A DNA stretch of 7,938 bases. Source: Methanomicrobiales archaeon. Lineage in GTDB: Archaea; Halobacteriota; Methanomicrobia; Methanomicrobiales; JACTUA01. Below, piece after piece: positions 1 through 6,460 of this stretch (position 1 is its first letter; each line of letters begins with the position of its first letter). Position numbers and translations under genes: made by a program. The stretch is from contig JAJRCY010000039.1 in the NCBI GenBank assembly GCA_028678715.1, positions 1 to 7,938 of the forward strand, written 5' to 3'. Below the pieces are notes generated by a model that was not told the DNA's origin, did no database searches, and saw only the letters and a list, made by a program, of their open reading frames with translations.

Positions 1-1215
1 ATCGACGGTACCCAGATCACCCGGCAGTCGGTGACGGAGCTGGTCCGGGAGATCCTGCTGGAGTGCCACCGGGAGGTGCACCTGGACATCGTCACCGACC
101 TGGACTTCGCGGTCCGGTCCACGGGTGTCGTGGCCGAGATGGAGTCCCCGGACCAGGTGGGGGATTTCGTGATCGCCCTGGCGAACGGCTGCCTGCTGGC
201 GAACGTGCCCCCCCGGAAGATGACCCCTCCCATGTCCAAGGAGAACCTCCCCAAAAAGCTCCAGCCCTTCAGTTTTGCCGACAAGGTGGTCTTTGTGGGT
301 GCGGTGGCTGGCGTGCTCCCCCCACTGGGGTCCACAGGCGTGGAGATGGTGGCCAACGAGATGGAGGGGGAGCTCGCCATGGCCGGTCTCAAGGAGGGAG
401 CCAAGTGGACGCCGGTGGACTTCCGGAACCCCTGCCTGACCATTGACTTCGGCACCACCCTCGACGGCCGGATCACGAGCGATGTCCCCCGTGACGCGGA
501 GAATCCGTTTGCCAAGACCATCGGCAACTTCTGCGGCCTGGCCGGGGCGGTCCCGGATGCCATCGTGCGGGGGAGCGGACTCGTGGACTCCCGGACCGGC
601 TGCGCCCTGGACATCTTCGGGGACCGTTCCGTCGCCTCACTGCTCCGGGGCCGGCAGTCCGGCGAGGTGGAGGAGTACGTGGAGCGGTGCCACCGGCACA
701 TTGACATCCGGCTCGTTCCCCCGGACCGGAAGCGTTTCGGGAGGGTGCCCGTCTGTGCCGATGTGGCAGCGGCGTCGGGGGTGGCGCTGATCGGGTGTGA
801 CATGGGGGAGAACGGGAGCGATGGCCCGAAGCTCACTGAGATCGGCGCCGAGATCTACCGCAACCACGGTCTGGACATGATGAACGAGGTGATCGACCGG
901 GTCTGCGCACAGATGGCGCTGCGCCTGGTGGACGTGGCCGTGGAGCTGGGGATGGTTCCCCCCAACTCCTCCATCGGTTTCACGGGGAGGGCGGCCATCT
1001 CGGGCCGGAAGCCCTGGTATATCCTGGACGGGATCATGGAGCGGGGCCTGTACGACGACCCCAACGACCACCTGGTCTTTGTGGATGACGGCCTGGGCCG
1101 GGGCGCCGCCCTGATGGGCCGGTGCATGTGCTCCCTGGGCAAGCCCCGGAATCCGCTGGGGGGTGTCCGGGGCGGCCCGTGCATCATGAAGCGGAGGATG
1201 AAGATCGGGAAATAG
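1..1215 (+). CDS. Methanogenesis marker 14 protein (RACo-like ATPase fold), 5'-truncated by the window
   Basis: The reading frame is open to base 1, so the N-terminus lies outside the window and the GTG at 31 is not the real start; 404 residues are visible. The protein matches, from memory, the methanogen-restricted family 'methanogenesis marker 14' (TIGR03285, also listed as DUF2114), whose biochemical role is unknown. By eye it resembles the C-terminal ASKHA domain of RACo-type reductive activators of corrinoid proteins. LPPLGSTG (fragment residues 106-113) resembles the RACo LPPIxGxVGAD segment, TIDFGTTLDGRI (147-158) resembles its DIGTNGEI phosphate-binding loop, and FTGRAAISGRKP near the C-terminus resembles the late adenosine-loop region. 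An ATP-dependent role in maturation or activation is therefore possible but unproven. It ends with TAG at 1213-1215 and is followed 11 bp later by a small gene, probably in the same operon. Confidence 0.82.
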   Translation: MDGTQITRQSVTELVREILLECHREVHLDIVTDLDFAVRSTGVVAEMESPDQVGDFVIALANGCLLANVPPRKMTPPMSKENLPKKLQPFSFADKVVFVGAVAGVLPPLGSTGVEMVANEMEGELAMAGLKEGAKWTPVDFRNPCLTIDFGTTLDGRITSDVPRDAENPFAKTIGNFCGLAGAVPDAIVRGSGLVDSRTGCALDIFGDRSVASLLRGRQSGEVEEYVERCHRHIDIRLVPPDRKRFGRVPVCADVAAASGVALIGCDMGENGSDGPKLTEIGAEIYRNHGLDMMNEVIDRVCAQMALRLVDVAVELGMVPPNSSIGFTGRAAISGRKPWYILDGIMERGLYDDPNDHLVFVDDGLGRGAALMGRCMCSLGKPRNPLGGVRGGPCIMKRRMKIGK

Positions 1216-1226
1216 GGGAGAACGTT

Positions 1227-1598
1227 ATGGACGAGAAGGGAGAGAAGGAAGAGGAGCGGAAGGCCGAAGCACAGAAGGGTGAACCGAAGGTCCCGGAAGA
1301 GGGAAGGAAGGAGGGTGAACCGAAGGAGGGAGCGGAGATTGAGGACCTCTTTGATGTGATCGTCCCTGTGGGAACCCCGCGGTCGGTACTCCGGGACGTG
1401 GTCAGGAAATTCCCGGTGCAGCTCGTCGAGCGGAAGATGCCCGCCTATTTTGCCAACATGGAGGGGGACGAGCGGGAGGTTCTGGCGTTCCGGGGACCCC
1501 GGAAGGTGGTGGAGGAGGTGGAGCAGTTCATCCGGAAGGAACTGGAGGCATTCATCGAGACTGGCGGCTGGAGAAAGGAAAAGCCGCCGGAGTCCTGA
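1227..1598 (+). CDS. Small protein with E/K-rich N-terminal tail, probable partner of marker 14
   Basis: This is a 123-residue protein starting at ATG 1227. The start is supported by GGGGAG at 1215-1220, six bases upstream and overlapping the stop of the marker 14 gene. The frame is open further upstream, but only inside marker 14. Residues 1 to about 37 are almost all Glu, Lys, Gly and Pro, which suggests a disordered tail, and contain GEPK twice, 12 residues apart. The rest (about 38-115) is a compact mixed domain beginning EDLFDVIVPVGTP and containing the segments VQLVERKMPAYFANM and VLAFRGPRKVVEEVEQF. The predicted pattern is strand-helix-strand-strand-helix. No signal peptide, membrane segment or cysteine is present. 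I do not recognise the family. Tight coupling to a methanogen-specific gene suggests a methanogen-specific function. Its stop lies 9 bp from the convergent argF stop. Confidence 0.75.
   Translation: MDEKGEKEEERKAEAQKGEPKVPEEGRKEGEPKEGAEIEDLFDVIVPVGTPRSVLRDVVRKFPVQLVERKMPAYFANMEGDEREVLAFRGPRKVVEEVEQFIRKELEAFIETGGWRKEKPPES
1276..1326 (+). repeat. 15-bp direct repeat inside the small gene
   Basis: AGGGTGAACCGAAGG occurs identically at 1276-1290 and 1312-1326. The offset is 36 bp, exactly 12 codons, so both copies encode GEPK in the same frame within the charged tail. This could be an in-frame duplication of a 12-codon unit that has since diverged, or a chance result of low-complexity coding sequence rich in GAA and AAG codons. 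Confidence 0.6.
1570..1582 (-). terminator. Candidate T-rich terminator for the argF operon
   Basis: On the minus strand, a pyrimidine tract reading CTTTTCCTTTCTCC begins about 25 bases after the argF stop codon. Oligo-T tracts serve as archaeal transcription terminators. The tract lies inside the 3' coding end of the convergent small gene, because the 9-bp intergenic gap cannot hold a terminator. I found no strong hairpin in front of it. Confidence 0.3.
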
Positions 1599-1607
1599 CC
1601 GGACGGA

Positions 1608-2537
1608 TCAGCGCTTTTTCTGGGAGGTGCTCCCCAGCAGGCGGACCAGGAGCGCCTTCTGGGCATGGAGCCGGTTCTCTGCCTGGTCCCAGACGGCACT
1701 GGCAGATCCCTCCAGCACCTCGTCGGTGATCTCCTCGCCCCGGTGCGCCGGGAGGCAGTGGAGGACGATGGCCCGGTCCGCCGCAGATGACAGCAGCTCC
1801 TGCGTGATGGCGTACCCCTGGAAAGCCCTGAGCCTTTTGGCCCGCGCCTCTTCCTCGCCCATGGAGACCCACACGTCGGTGTAGACCGCGTCGGCATCCT
1901 TCACCGCCCTCACCGGATCGGTGGTGAGGGTGACCTTCCCGCCCTCCTCCTGGGCAGCAGCCACGATCCCGGGGTCAGGCCGGTAACCGCGGGGGGTCGC
2001 CACCGCCACCCGGATCCCCGTGAGGGCAGCCGAGAGGATCAGGGAATGGCAGACGTTGTTGCCGTCCCCGACCCAGGCCACGCGGATGCCGTCCAGCGAC
2101 CCGAAGCGTTCCCTGAGGGTCAGGAGATCGGCGAGAACCTGGCAGGGATGCTCCCGGTCGGAGAGGCCGTTGATGATCGGCACCTTCGAGTAGCGGGCGT
2201 ACTCCTCCAGCGTGGTATGCCGGTAGGCCCGGATCATCACGCCGTGCACGTAGCGTGAGAGGACCCGGGCGGTGTCCCGGATCTCCTCACCCCGGCCCAG
2301 CTGCAGGTCCCGGGGGTTCAGAAAGAGGGCATGGCCCCCCAGCTCGTACATCCCCACCTCGAAGGAGACCCGGGTCCGGGTGGAAGACTTCTCAAAGACC
2401 ATCCCCAGGCTCTTCCCCGCGAGGAGGGGATGGGGGACCCCCTTCATCCGGAGTTTCTTCAGCCGGCCGGCCTCGTCCAGGATCCACCGGAGGTCATCCG
2501 CCCCCAGGTCCCGGATGGAGAGGAGATCCCGGTTCAT
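1608..2537 (-). CDS. argF: Ornithine carbamoyltransferase
   Basis: A 309-residue cytosolic enzyme that makes citrulline from carbamoyl phosphate and ornithine in arginine biosynthesis. All family signatures are present: the carbamoyl-phosphate loop STRTR (52-56), HPCQ (130-133), the ornithine-binding SMG motif in DVWVSMGEE (225-227) and the catalytic HCLP (260-263). The SMG loop separates it from aspartate and other carbamoyltransferases. The length is normal for the family. ATG 2537 is preferred over upstream in-frame codons because it starts the conserved N-terminus, has GGAGG nine bases upstream, and overlaps the purD stop as ATGA (bases 2534-2537). That overlap indicates translational coupling. 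It is the last gene of the carS-pyrE-purD-argF operon and converges with the small gene ending at 1598. Confidence 0.96.
   Translation of the reverse strand: MNRDLLSIRDLGADDLRWILDEAGRLKKLRMKGVPHPLLAGKSLGMVFEKSSTRTRVSFEVGMYELGGHALFLNPRDLQLGRGEEIRDTARVLSRYVHGVMIRAYRHTTLEEYARYSKVPIINGLSDREHPCQVLADLLTLRERFGSLDGIRVAWVGDGNNVCHSLILSAALTGIRVAVATPRGYRPDPGIVAAAQEEGGKVTLTTDPVRAVKDADAVYTDVWVSMGEEEARAKRLRAFQGYAITQELLSSAADRAIVLHCLPAHRGEEITDEVLEGSASAVWDQAENRLHAQKALLVRLLGSTSQKKR
1615..1619 (+). terminator. Candidate oligo-T terminator for the marker 14 operon
   Basis: A TTTTT run lies 16 bases past the stop codon of the plus-strand small gene, within the last codons of convergent argF (its QKKR tail). In GC-rich surroundings such a run is a plausible archaeal termination site. 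No strong hairpin was identified. Confidence 0.3.
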
Positions 2538-3823
2538 CGCAGCGCCTCCATGTGGGCCACCCGCCGCGAGAGAAGGGCGGCGGTGCCGATATCCCGGCGG
2601 TAGCGGACCCTGCCCTGCACGCCGGAGGCGGCCTGTTCGGCGATGGCCTCGGCGGTGGCCAGGTCCGGCCCCTTCCCGACGACCGCCAGGGTGCGGGAGG
2701 AGAGGGTGGCGAGCCCCCCCTCCGCCTCCTCCACGGTGCCGTAGTACACCAGCGCTTCTCCTGTCTCCCCCAGTGCCAGGGGCTGGTGGGAGACCGGCGC
2801 GTCGGGGTAGCCCTCCGGCACCAGGTACTTGCAGACAGTGGCGAGCGGTTCCCACTCCACCCGGGAGGGGAGAGACCCTTCGGTGATGCGGCAGAGGATC
2901 TCGGGGAAGTCGGAGGAGAGGATGGGGAGCACGTTCATGGCCTCGGGGTCGCCGAACCGGGCATTGAACTCGATGACCCGGGGCCCCTTCCCGGTGTTCA
3001 TGAACTGACCGTACAGGATGCCGTGGAACGGTGTCCCCTGGCGCCGGATAGCCGCCACCGCCTCCGCCATGATGCTTCTTGCCTCAGCCGTGTCCTCCGC
3101 CGACACGAAGGGGAGGGTGTGATCCGCGAGAGAATAGGACCCCATGCCGCCGGTGTTGGGGCCGGTGTCCCCCTCGTACGCCCTTTTATGGTCCTGGACG
3201 AGGGGCATATACACAAGCCGGGTCCCGTCCACGAAGGCCTGGAGCGTGAACTCCTCGCCGATGAGCCGCTCCTCCAGCACCACCGGGCCCGAGAGCGTCC
3301 GGACGTAGGCGATGGCCCCTTCCCGGTCCAGCTGCTCCCCCATGATACGGACCCCTTTCCCGCCGGTCAGACCCGCGGGTTTCACGGCCAGGTCCCCGTC
3401 GTGGTCCCGGATGAACGGGACCGCGTCGGCCGGGTTTTGGAAGACCCGGTACAGGGGGCAGCCCCGGATCCCGTGGGACTGCATCAGGTCACGGCAGAAT
3501 GCCTTGTCGGTCTCCAGCCGTGCGGCGGCCCAACGGGGCCCGGCGGTCGGGATCCCGGCCCCCTCCAGGGCGTCGACCACGCCGGCATCGAGCGGCGCCT
3601 CCGGCCCGATGATGGCCCGGTCTATTCCCTGGGAGGTGGCATAGGCTGCCACGCCCGCGACATCGGTCTCCTTCCGGATCTCAATCCCGCTCGCCAGCCG
3701 GGCGATCCCGGGGTTCCTCCGGGCCGAAACGCAGTAGACCCGGACGTCCCCGTTCCGTGCAAGGGCTGCGGCGATGGCATGCTCCCGGCCGCCGCCCCCC
3801 ACCACCAGCACCTTCAGCACCAT
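2534..3823 (-). CDS. purD: Phosphoribosylamine--glycine ligase (GAR synthetase)
   Basis: A 429-residue ATP-grasp enzyme that joins glycine to 5-phosphoribosylamine using ATP, giving GAR in step two of purine biosynthesis. In order, the sequence shows the N-terminal GGGGREHA (9-16), GPEAPL (73-78), the ATP-grasp loop [10 protein letters not shown] (148-157), [11 protein letters not shown] (218-228), the metal- and nucleotide-binding [10 protein letters not shown] (285-294), and the C-terminal RYRRDIGT segment near residues 407-414. It is monofunctional and of normal length, with no fused PurM or PurN domain. ATG 3823 is chosen because it begins the conserved N-terminus and follows a strong GGGGAGGGGAG ribosome binding site (3828-3838) in the 16-bp gap after pyrE. 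Frame extension upstream to 3925 would run into pyrE. Its TGA overlaps the argF ATG. Confidence 0.97.
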   Translation of the reverse strand: MVLKVLVVGGGGREHAIAAALARNGDVRVYCVSARRNPGIARLASGIEIRKETDVAGVAAYATSQGIDRAIIGPEAPLDAGVVDALEGAGIPTAGPRWAAARLETDKAFCRDLMQSHGIRGCPLYRVFQNPADAVPFIRDHDGDLAVKPAGLTGGKGVRIMGEQLDREGAIAYVRTLSGPVVLEERLIGEEFTLQAFVDGTRLVYMPLVQDHKRAYEGDTGPNTGGMGSYSLADHTLPFVSAEDTAEARSIMAEAVAAIRRQGTPFHGILYGQFMNTGKGPRVIEFNARFGDPEAMNVLPILSSDFPEILCRITEGSLPSRVEWEPLATVCKYLVPEGYPDAPVSHQPLALGETGEALVYYGTVEEAEGGLATLSSRTLAVVGKGPDLATAEAIAEQAASGVQGRVRYRRDIGTAALLSRRVAHMEALR

Positions 3824-3827
3824 GCGT

Positions 3828-3838
3828 CTCCCCCTCCC
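3828..3838 (-). promoter_or_regulatory. Ribosome binding site of purD
   Basis: The minus strand reads GGGGAGGGGAG, ending four bases before ATG 3823. It contains two overlapping GGGAG-like cores within the 16-bp gap between the pyrE stop and purD. It fixes the purD start. Confidence 0.75.
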
Positions 3839-3839
3839 C

Positions 3840-4352
3840 TCACCGGTCCACCAGGTCCCGTGCTCTCGCCATGGGGACCAGGGTGACCTGTTCCTTTGCG
3901 AGCGTTGCCCCCGCCCCCTGCTCACGGTCCACGACGGTCACCACCGTGTCCACCAGGGCTCCCGCCTCCCGGAGGGTTCGTATCCCGAAGAGCACGGACC
4001 CCCCCGTCGTGGTCACGTCCTCCACGAGCAGGGTTCGTCTCCCTGCGACATCGCCGATCACGAGGCCTGACCGCCCGTGGCCCTTCTCCTCCTTCCGGAT
4101 GATCGCGTAGGGCCTGCCGCTCGCGAGCGACGCGGCAACGGCGAGGGGGATCCCGCCCACCGCAATCCCGGCCACCACGTCGAAGGGGGCCATCGCAGCG
4201 ATGCCGGCACCGATCCGGGAGAGCACCTCCGGCTGCGTGAGCACGGACTTGATGTCCACGTAGTACCGGCTTCTCTCCCCGGAGGCCAGGACGAAGTCGC
4301 CGTACTTCACGGCCCCGCGGGCCACGAGCAGGGCGGCGAGATCGGTCACCAT
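3840..4352 (-). CDS. pyrE: Orotate phosphoribosyltransferase
   Basis: A 170-residue type I phosphoribosyltransferase that converts orotate and PRPP to OMP in pyrimidine synthesis. It carries the PRPP-binding loop [12 protein letters not shown] (108-119, with acidic residues E111 and D112), the flexible catalytic loop RKEEKGHG (86-93, with K87, K90 and H92), and the GGIPLA turn (66-71). The length matches the short archaeal PyrE without an OMP decarboxylase fusion. ATG 4352 overlaps the carS stop by seven bases (ATGGTGA, 4346-4352), with AAGGATG just upstream as a modest ribosome binding site, so the two genes are probably translationally coupled. OMP leads to UMP and then CTP, the nucleotide substrate of CarS. 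The gene is second in the minus-strand operon. Confidence 0.95.
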   Translation of the reverse strand: MVTDLAALLVARGAVKYGDFVLASGERSRYYVDIKSVLTQPEVLSRIGAGIAAMAPFDVVAGIAVGGIPLAVAASLASGRPYAIIRKEEKGHGRSGLVIGDVAGRRTLLVEDVTTTGGSVLFGIRTLREAGALVDTVVTVVDREQGAGATLAKEQVTLVPMARARDLVDR

Positions 4353-4897
4353 GGTACATCCTTGACGCCCAGGGAGTGGCCCAGCAGGTTGACAGCCCGG
4401 TGCAGTACCGGGGTCAGCACCAGGATCCAGAGGAGGACCGGAAGCGTCAGGTTTGCCATCACCCAGGCAGGGGCTCCGACCAGCGTGAGCAGGAGCGCTC
4501 CTGCGACCAGATCGTACTGGTCCGCCACCGGCCACCGCCGCCCCTGAGGGATCCCCCGTCTCCGCTTGAAGTAGGACTTGACGAGGTCGCCGGCCAGGGC
4601 CCCGGTGGCCAGCAGCAAGACGGAGAGGAGGGTATGCCGGGGCAGAAACGCCGGGAGGGCCTGCGTCTGCACAATGAGCTGTACACCCCCGGCCAGGACA
4701 CCGGCAAGGATCCCCAGGAGCAGACCCCGGACCGTCTTCCCATCGCCCAGATAGCGGTTCCCGTCGGCGTGGAGCCTGCCTCCGTCGATGGGCATGCCGC
4801 CTCCCAGGATCACCGCAGCAGGGTTGGGGATGTAGGCAGGGAGCATGATCCAGAGCGCCGAGAGGAGCGCAGCTATCCAATAATCAATATGAACCAC
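4346..4897 (-). CDS. carS: CDP-archaeol synthase (CTP:2,3-di-O-geranylgeranylglycerol-1-phosphate cytidylyltransferase)
   Basis: An integral membrane enzyme that transfers CMP from CTP to unsaturated archaetidic acid, giving CDP-archaeol, the branch point for archaeal phospholipid head groups. The protein has about five hydrophobic segments (near 6-24, 57-78, 88-104, 129-146 and 147-165). It has the family features LPAYIPNPAAVILGGG near the N-terminus, GDGKTVRGLLLG (51-62), GDLVKSYFKRR (103-113) and RWPVADQYDL (121-130), which hold the polar and acidic residues expected at the CTP/Mg site. The start is uncertain. GTG 4897 gives 183 residues and keeps the first membrane helix seen in other CarS proteins. 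TTG 4906 is an alternative. ATG 4846 would cut into that helix. The frame stays open far upstream only as antisense of the next gene. It is the first gene of the operon and is divergent from tes. Confidence 0.92.
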   Translation of the reverse strand: MVHIDYWIAALLSALWIMLPAYIPNPAAVILGGGMPIDGGRLHADGNRYLGDGKTVRGLLLGILAGVLAGGVQLIVQTQALPAFLPRHTLLSVLLLATGALAGDLVKSYFKRRRGIPQGRRWPVADQYDLVAGALLLTLVGAPAWVMANLTLPVLLWILVLTPVLHRAVNLLGHSLGVKDVPW

Positions 4898-4975
4898 GGG
4901 CGCCAATAGTGGTATATTGGCAGCGGATACAAAGATTAAGGTATCGAAAGAGAGAATAATCGGAGTCCACGTGGT
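4898..4975. promoter_or_regulatory. Divergent promoter region between carS and tes
   Basis: This 78-bp gap is distinctly more AT-rich than the flanking genes and must contain the promoters of both the carS operon and tes. Candidate AT-rich elements are TATATT at 4913-4918, GATTAAGG at 4934-4941 and GAATAAT at 4954-4960. GAATAAT follows a purine-rich, BRE-like stretch and would place a plus-strand start near 4983. None is a perfect archaeal TATA box, so transcription start sites cannot be fixed by eye. A GGAG at 4962-4965 is the only ribosome binding site candidate for tes. Confidence 0.5.
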
Positions 4976-6457
4976 GTGACTGCGATGCTCCTCAAGAAGA
5001 CTTCGACGCTCTGTCCGGTCTGCAGCCAGGTGATCCCCGCCGAGATCACGGAAGACGAGGGGAAGGTCTGGCTGGAACGTACCTGCCCGTCGCACGGGCA
5101 TTTCCGTCACATCTACTGGTCCGATGCCCTGATGTACCGGCGCTTCGATGCCTGGGATGCCGTGGGGAGGGGGGTGGAGAACCCGCAGCGGGAGGGCTCC
5201 CCCGAGGCGTGTCCCTCCAACTGCGGCCTCTGCTCCACCCACCGGTCCGGGACCCTTCTTGCCAACATCGATCTCACCAACCGGTGCAACCTGAGTTGCG
5301 ACTTCTGCTTTGTCAATGCCAAGGCCTGCGGATACGTGTACGAGCCCGCCTTTGACCAGGTGGTGGAGATGCTTGCACTCCTCCGGAACGAGAAGCCCGT
5401 GCCCGCACCCGCGGTTCAGTTCTCCGGCGGCGAACCCACGATGCGGGACGATCTCGTGGAGATCATCCGGAAGGCCAAAGAGCTGGGCTTCCGGCAGGTC
5501 CAGATCGCCACGAACGGCGTCCGGATCGGGAAGGATCCCGAGTATGCCGCAACCCTGAAGGCAGCGGGGCTCTCCACCGTGTACCTGCACTTCGACGGGG
5601 TCACCCTGGAGACGGATCCCTTCACCCAGGTCCACCGCAAAGCCATCGAGGTGCTGGACCAGGTCCACCTGGGGGTGGTGCTGGTCCCCACCGTCATCAA
5701 GGGGAGGAATGACCACCAGGTGGGGGATATCCTCCGGTTCGCGGCCGAGCACACCTCGGTGGTGCGGGGGGTGAACTTCCAGCCGGTGGCCTTCACGGGA
5801 GCGGCGGTGGAGGAGGACGTGGAACGGTCCCGGATCACGATCCCGGAGCTCCTGCAGGATATCGAAGCCCAGATGCAGGGAGTGATCCGGGCGGATGACT
5901 TCTACCCCATCCCCTGTGTGGTCCCCATCTCGGACCTGGTGGAGGCGTACCGGGGCAGTCCCCAGATCCGGTTCACCGCCCACCAGCACTGCGGTGCCGC
6001 CACCTATGTCTTCATCACGGAGAACGGGATCGTGCCCGTGAACCGCCTGCTGGACGTGGACTCGTTCTTCCAGGCCATCAGCACCATGGCCGAGGATCTG
6101 AAGAAAGGCGGGTCCATCAACAAGTACCGGGCGCTGCTTTCGGGCGTGAAGAACCTGCACACCTCGGTCCAGAAGGGGGAGAAGGGTGACACCACCCGGT
6201 TCTGGAAGATGCTCGGCCAGGCGCTCGTGAAACAGAACTTTGACGCGCTCCGGGAGTTCCACTGGAACGCCCTCTTCATCGGCGTCATGCACTTCATGGA
6301 CCGGTACAACTATGACCTAGCGCGGGTGCAGCGGTGCTGCATCCACTATGCCACCCCCGACGGCCGGCTGATTCCGTTCTGCAGCTACAACAGCGGCCCG
6401 GTGTACCGCGAACAGGTCTGGCGAAAATTTTCGAGGCCTCTCGAGAAAGAGGTGTGA
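4976..6457 (+). CDS. tes: Probable tetraether lipid synthase (Tes), multi-cluster radical SAM enzyme
   Basis: A 493-residue radical SAM protein that I assign to the Tes family (Methanocaldococcus MJ0619 / Methanosarcina MA_1486 type). Tes couples terminal carbons of two C20 lipid chains to form biphytanyl chains of macrocyclic and tetraether lipids. Visible features are a rubredoxin-like N-terminus with C13, C16 and C37; a first CX3CX2C (C79, C83, C86); the SAM-cluster motif in NRCNLSCDFCF (C104, C108, C111); GGEP (151-154); and C-terminal cysteines C314, C339, C454, C455 and C469, suited to an auxiliary cluster. The known enzyme has several [4Fe-4S] clusters plus a mononuclear iron, which agrees. 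No membrane helix is obvious. GTG 4976 has GGAG ten bases upstream, and ATG 4985 is an alternative. The divergent neighbour carS is also a lipid gene, which supports the call. A different radical SAM function remains possible. Confidence 0.85.
   Translation: MTAMLLKKTSTLCPVCSQVIPAEITEDEGKVWLERTCPSHGHFRHIYWSDALMYRRFDAWDAVGRGVENPQREGSPEACPSNCGLCSTHRSGTLLANIDLTNRCNLSCDFCFVNAKACGYVYEPAFDQVVEMLALLRNEKPVPAPAVQFSGGEPTMRDDLVEIIRKAKELGFRQVQIATNGVRIGKDPEYAATLKAAGLSTVYLHFDGVTLETDPFTQVHRKAIEVLDQVHLGVVLVPTVIKGRNDHQVGDILRFAAEHTSVVRGVNFQPVAFTGAAVEEDVERSRITIPELLQDIEAQMQGVIRADDFYPIPCVVPISDLVEAYRGSPQIRFTAHQHCGAATYVFITENGIVPVNRLLDVDSFFQAISTMAEDLKKGGSINKYRALLSGVKNLHTSVQKGEKGDTTRFWKMLGQALVKQNFDALREFHWNALFIGVMHFMDRYNYDLARVQRCCIHYATPDGRLIPFCSYNSGPVYREQVWRKFSRPLEKEV
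6422..6445. repeat. Cluster of short palindromes at the 3' end of tes
   Basis: Three perfect palindromes are packed together: CGAAAATTTTCG (6422-6433), GAGGCCTC (6433-6440) and CTCGAG (6440-6445). They encode the ordinary C-terminal residues of Tes. On the minus strand the TTTT of the first palindrome falls about 35 bases after the stop of the convergent ala gene, so this may act as its terminator, since the gap between the two stops is only 3 bp. Confidence 0.4.
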
Positions 6458-6460
6458 GGG

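Noticed and set aside
31..33. GTG at 31 as the start of the marker 14 gene
   Set aside because: The same frame is open to base 1 with normal coding sequence (IDGTQITRQS), and family members are longer, so the gene is cut by the window edge.
2255..3886. 543-codon plus-strand open frame
   Set aside because: It is antisense to purD and the start of argF, both clear by motif. The translation is rich in Gly, Pro, Arg and His without recognisable domains.
4898..6292. Long minus-strand open frame continuing upstream of carS across tes
   Set aside because: It is antisense to tes and shows no family motifs. It is open because GC-rich codon use leaves few stops on the opposite strand. The carS similarity begins only near 4890.
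4976..6457. Mmp10-type (Mcr arginine methylase) identity for the radical SAM protein
   Set aside because: The length, the rubredoxin-like N-terminus and the tandem CX3CX2C motifs fit Tes better, and the neighbour is a lipid gene rather than mcr or a marker-gene cluster.
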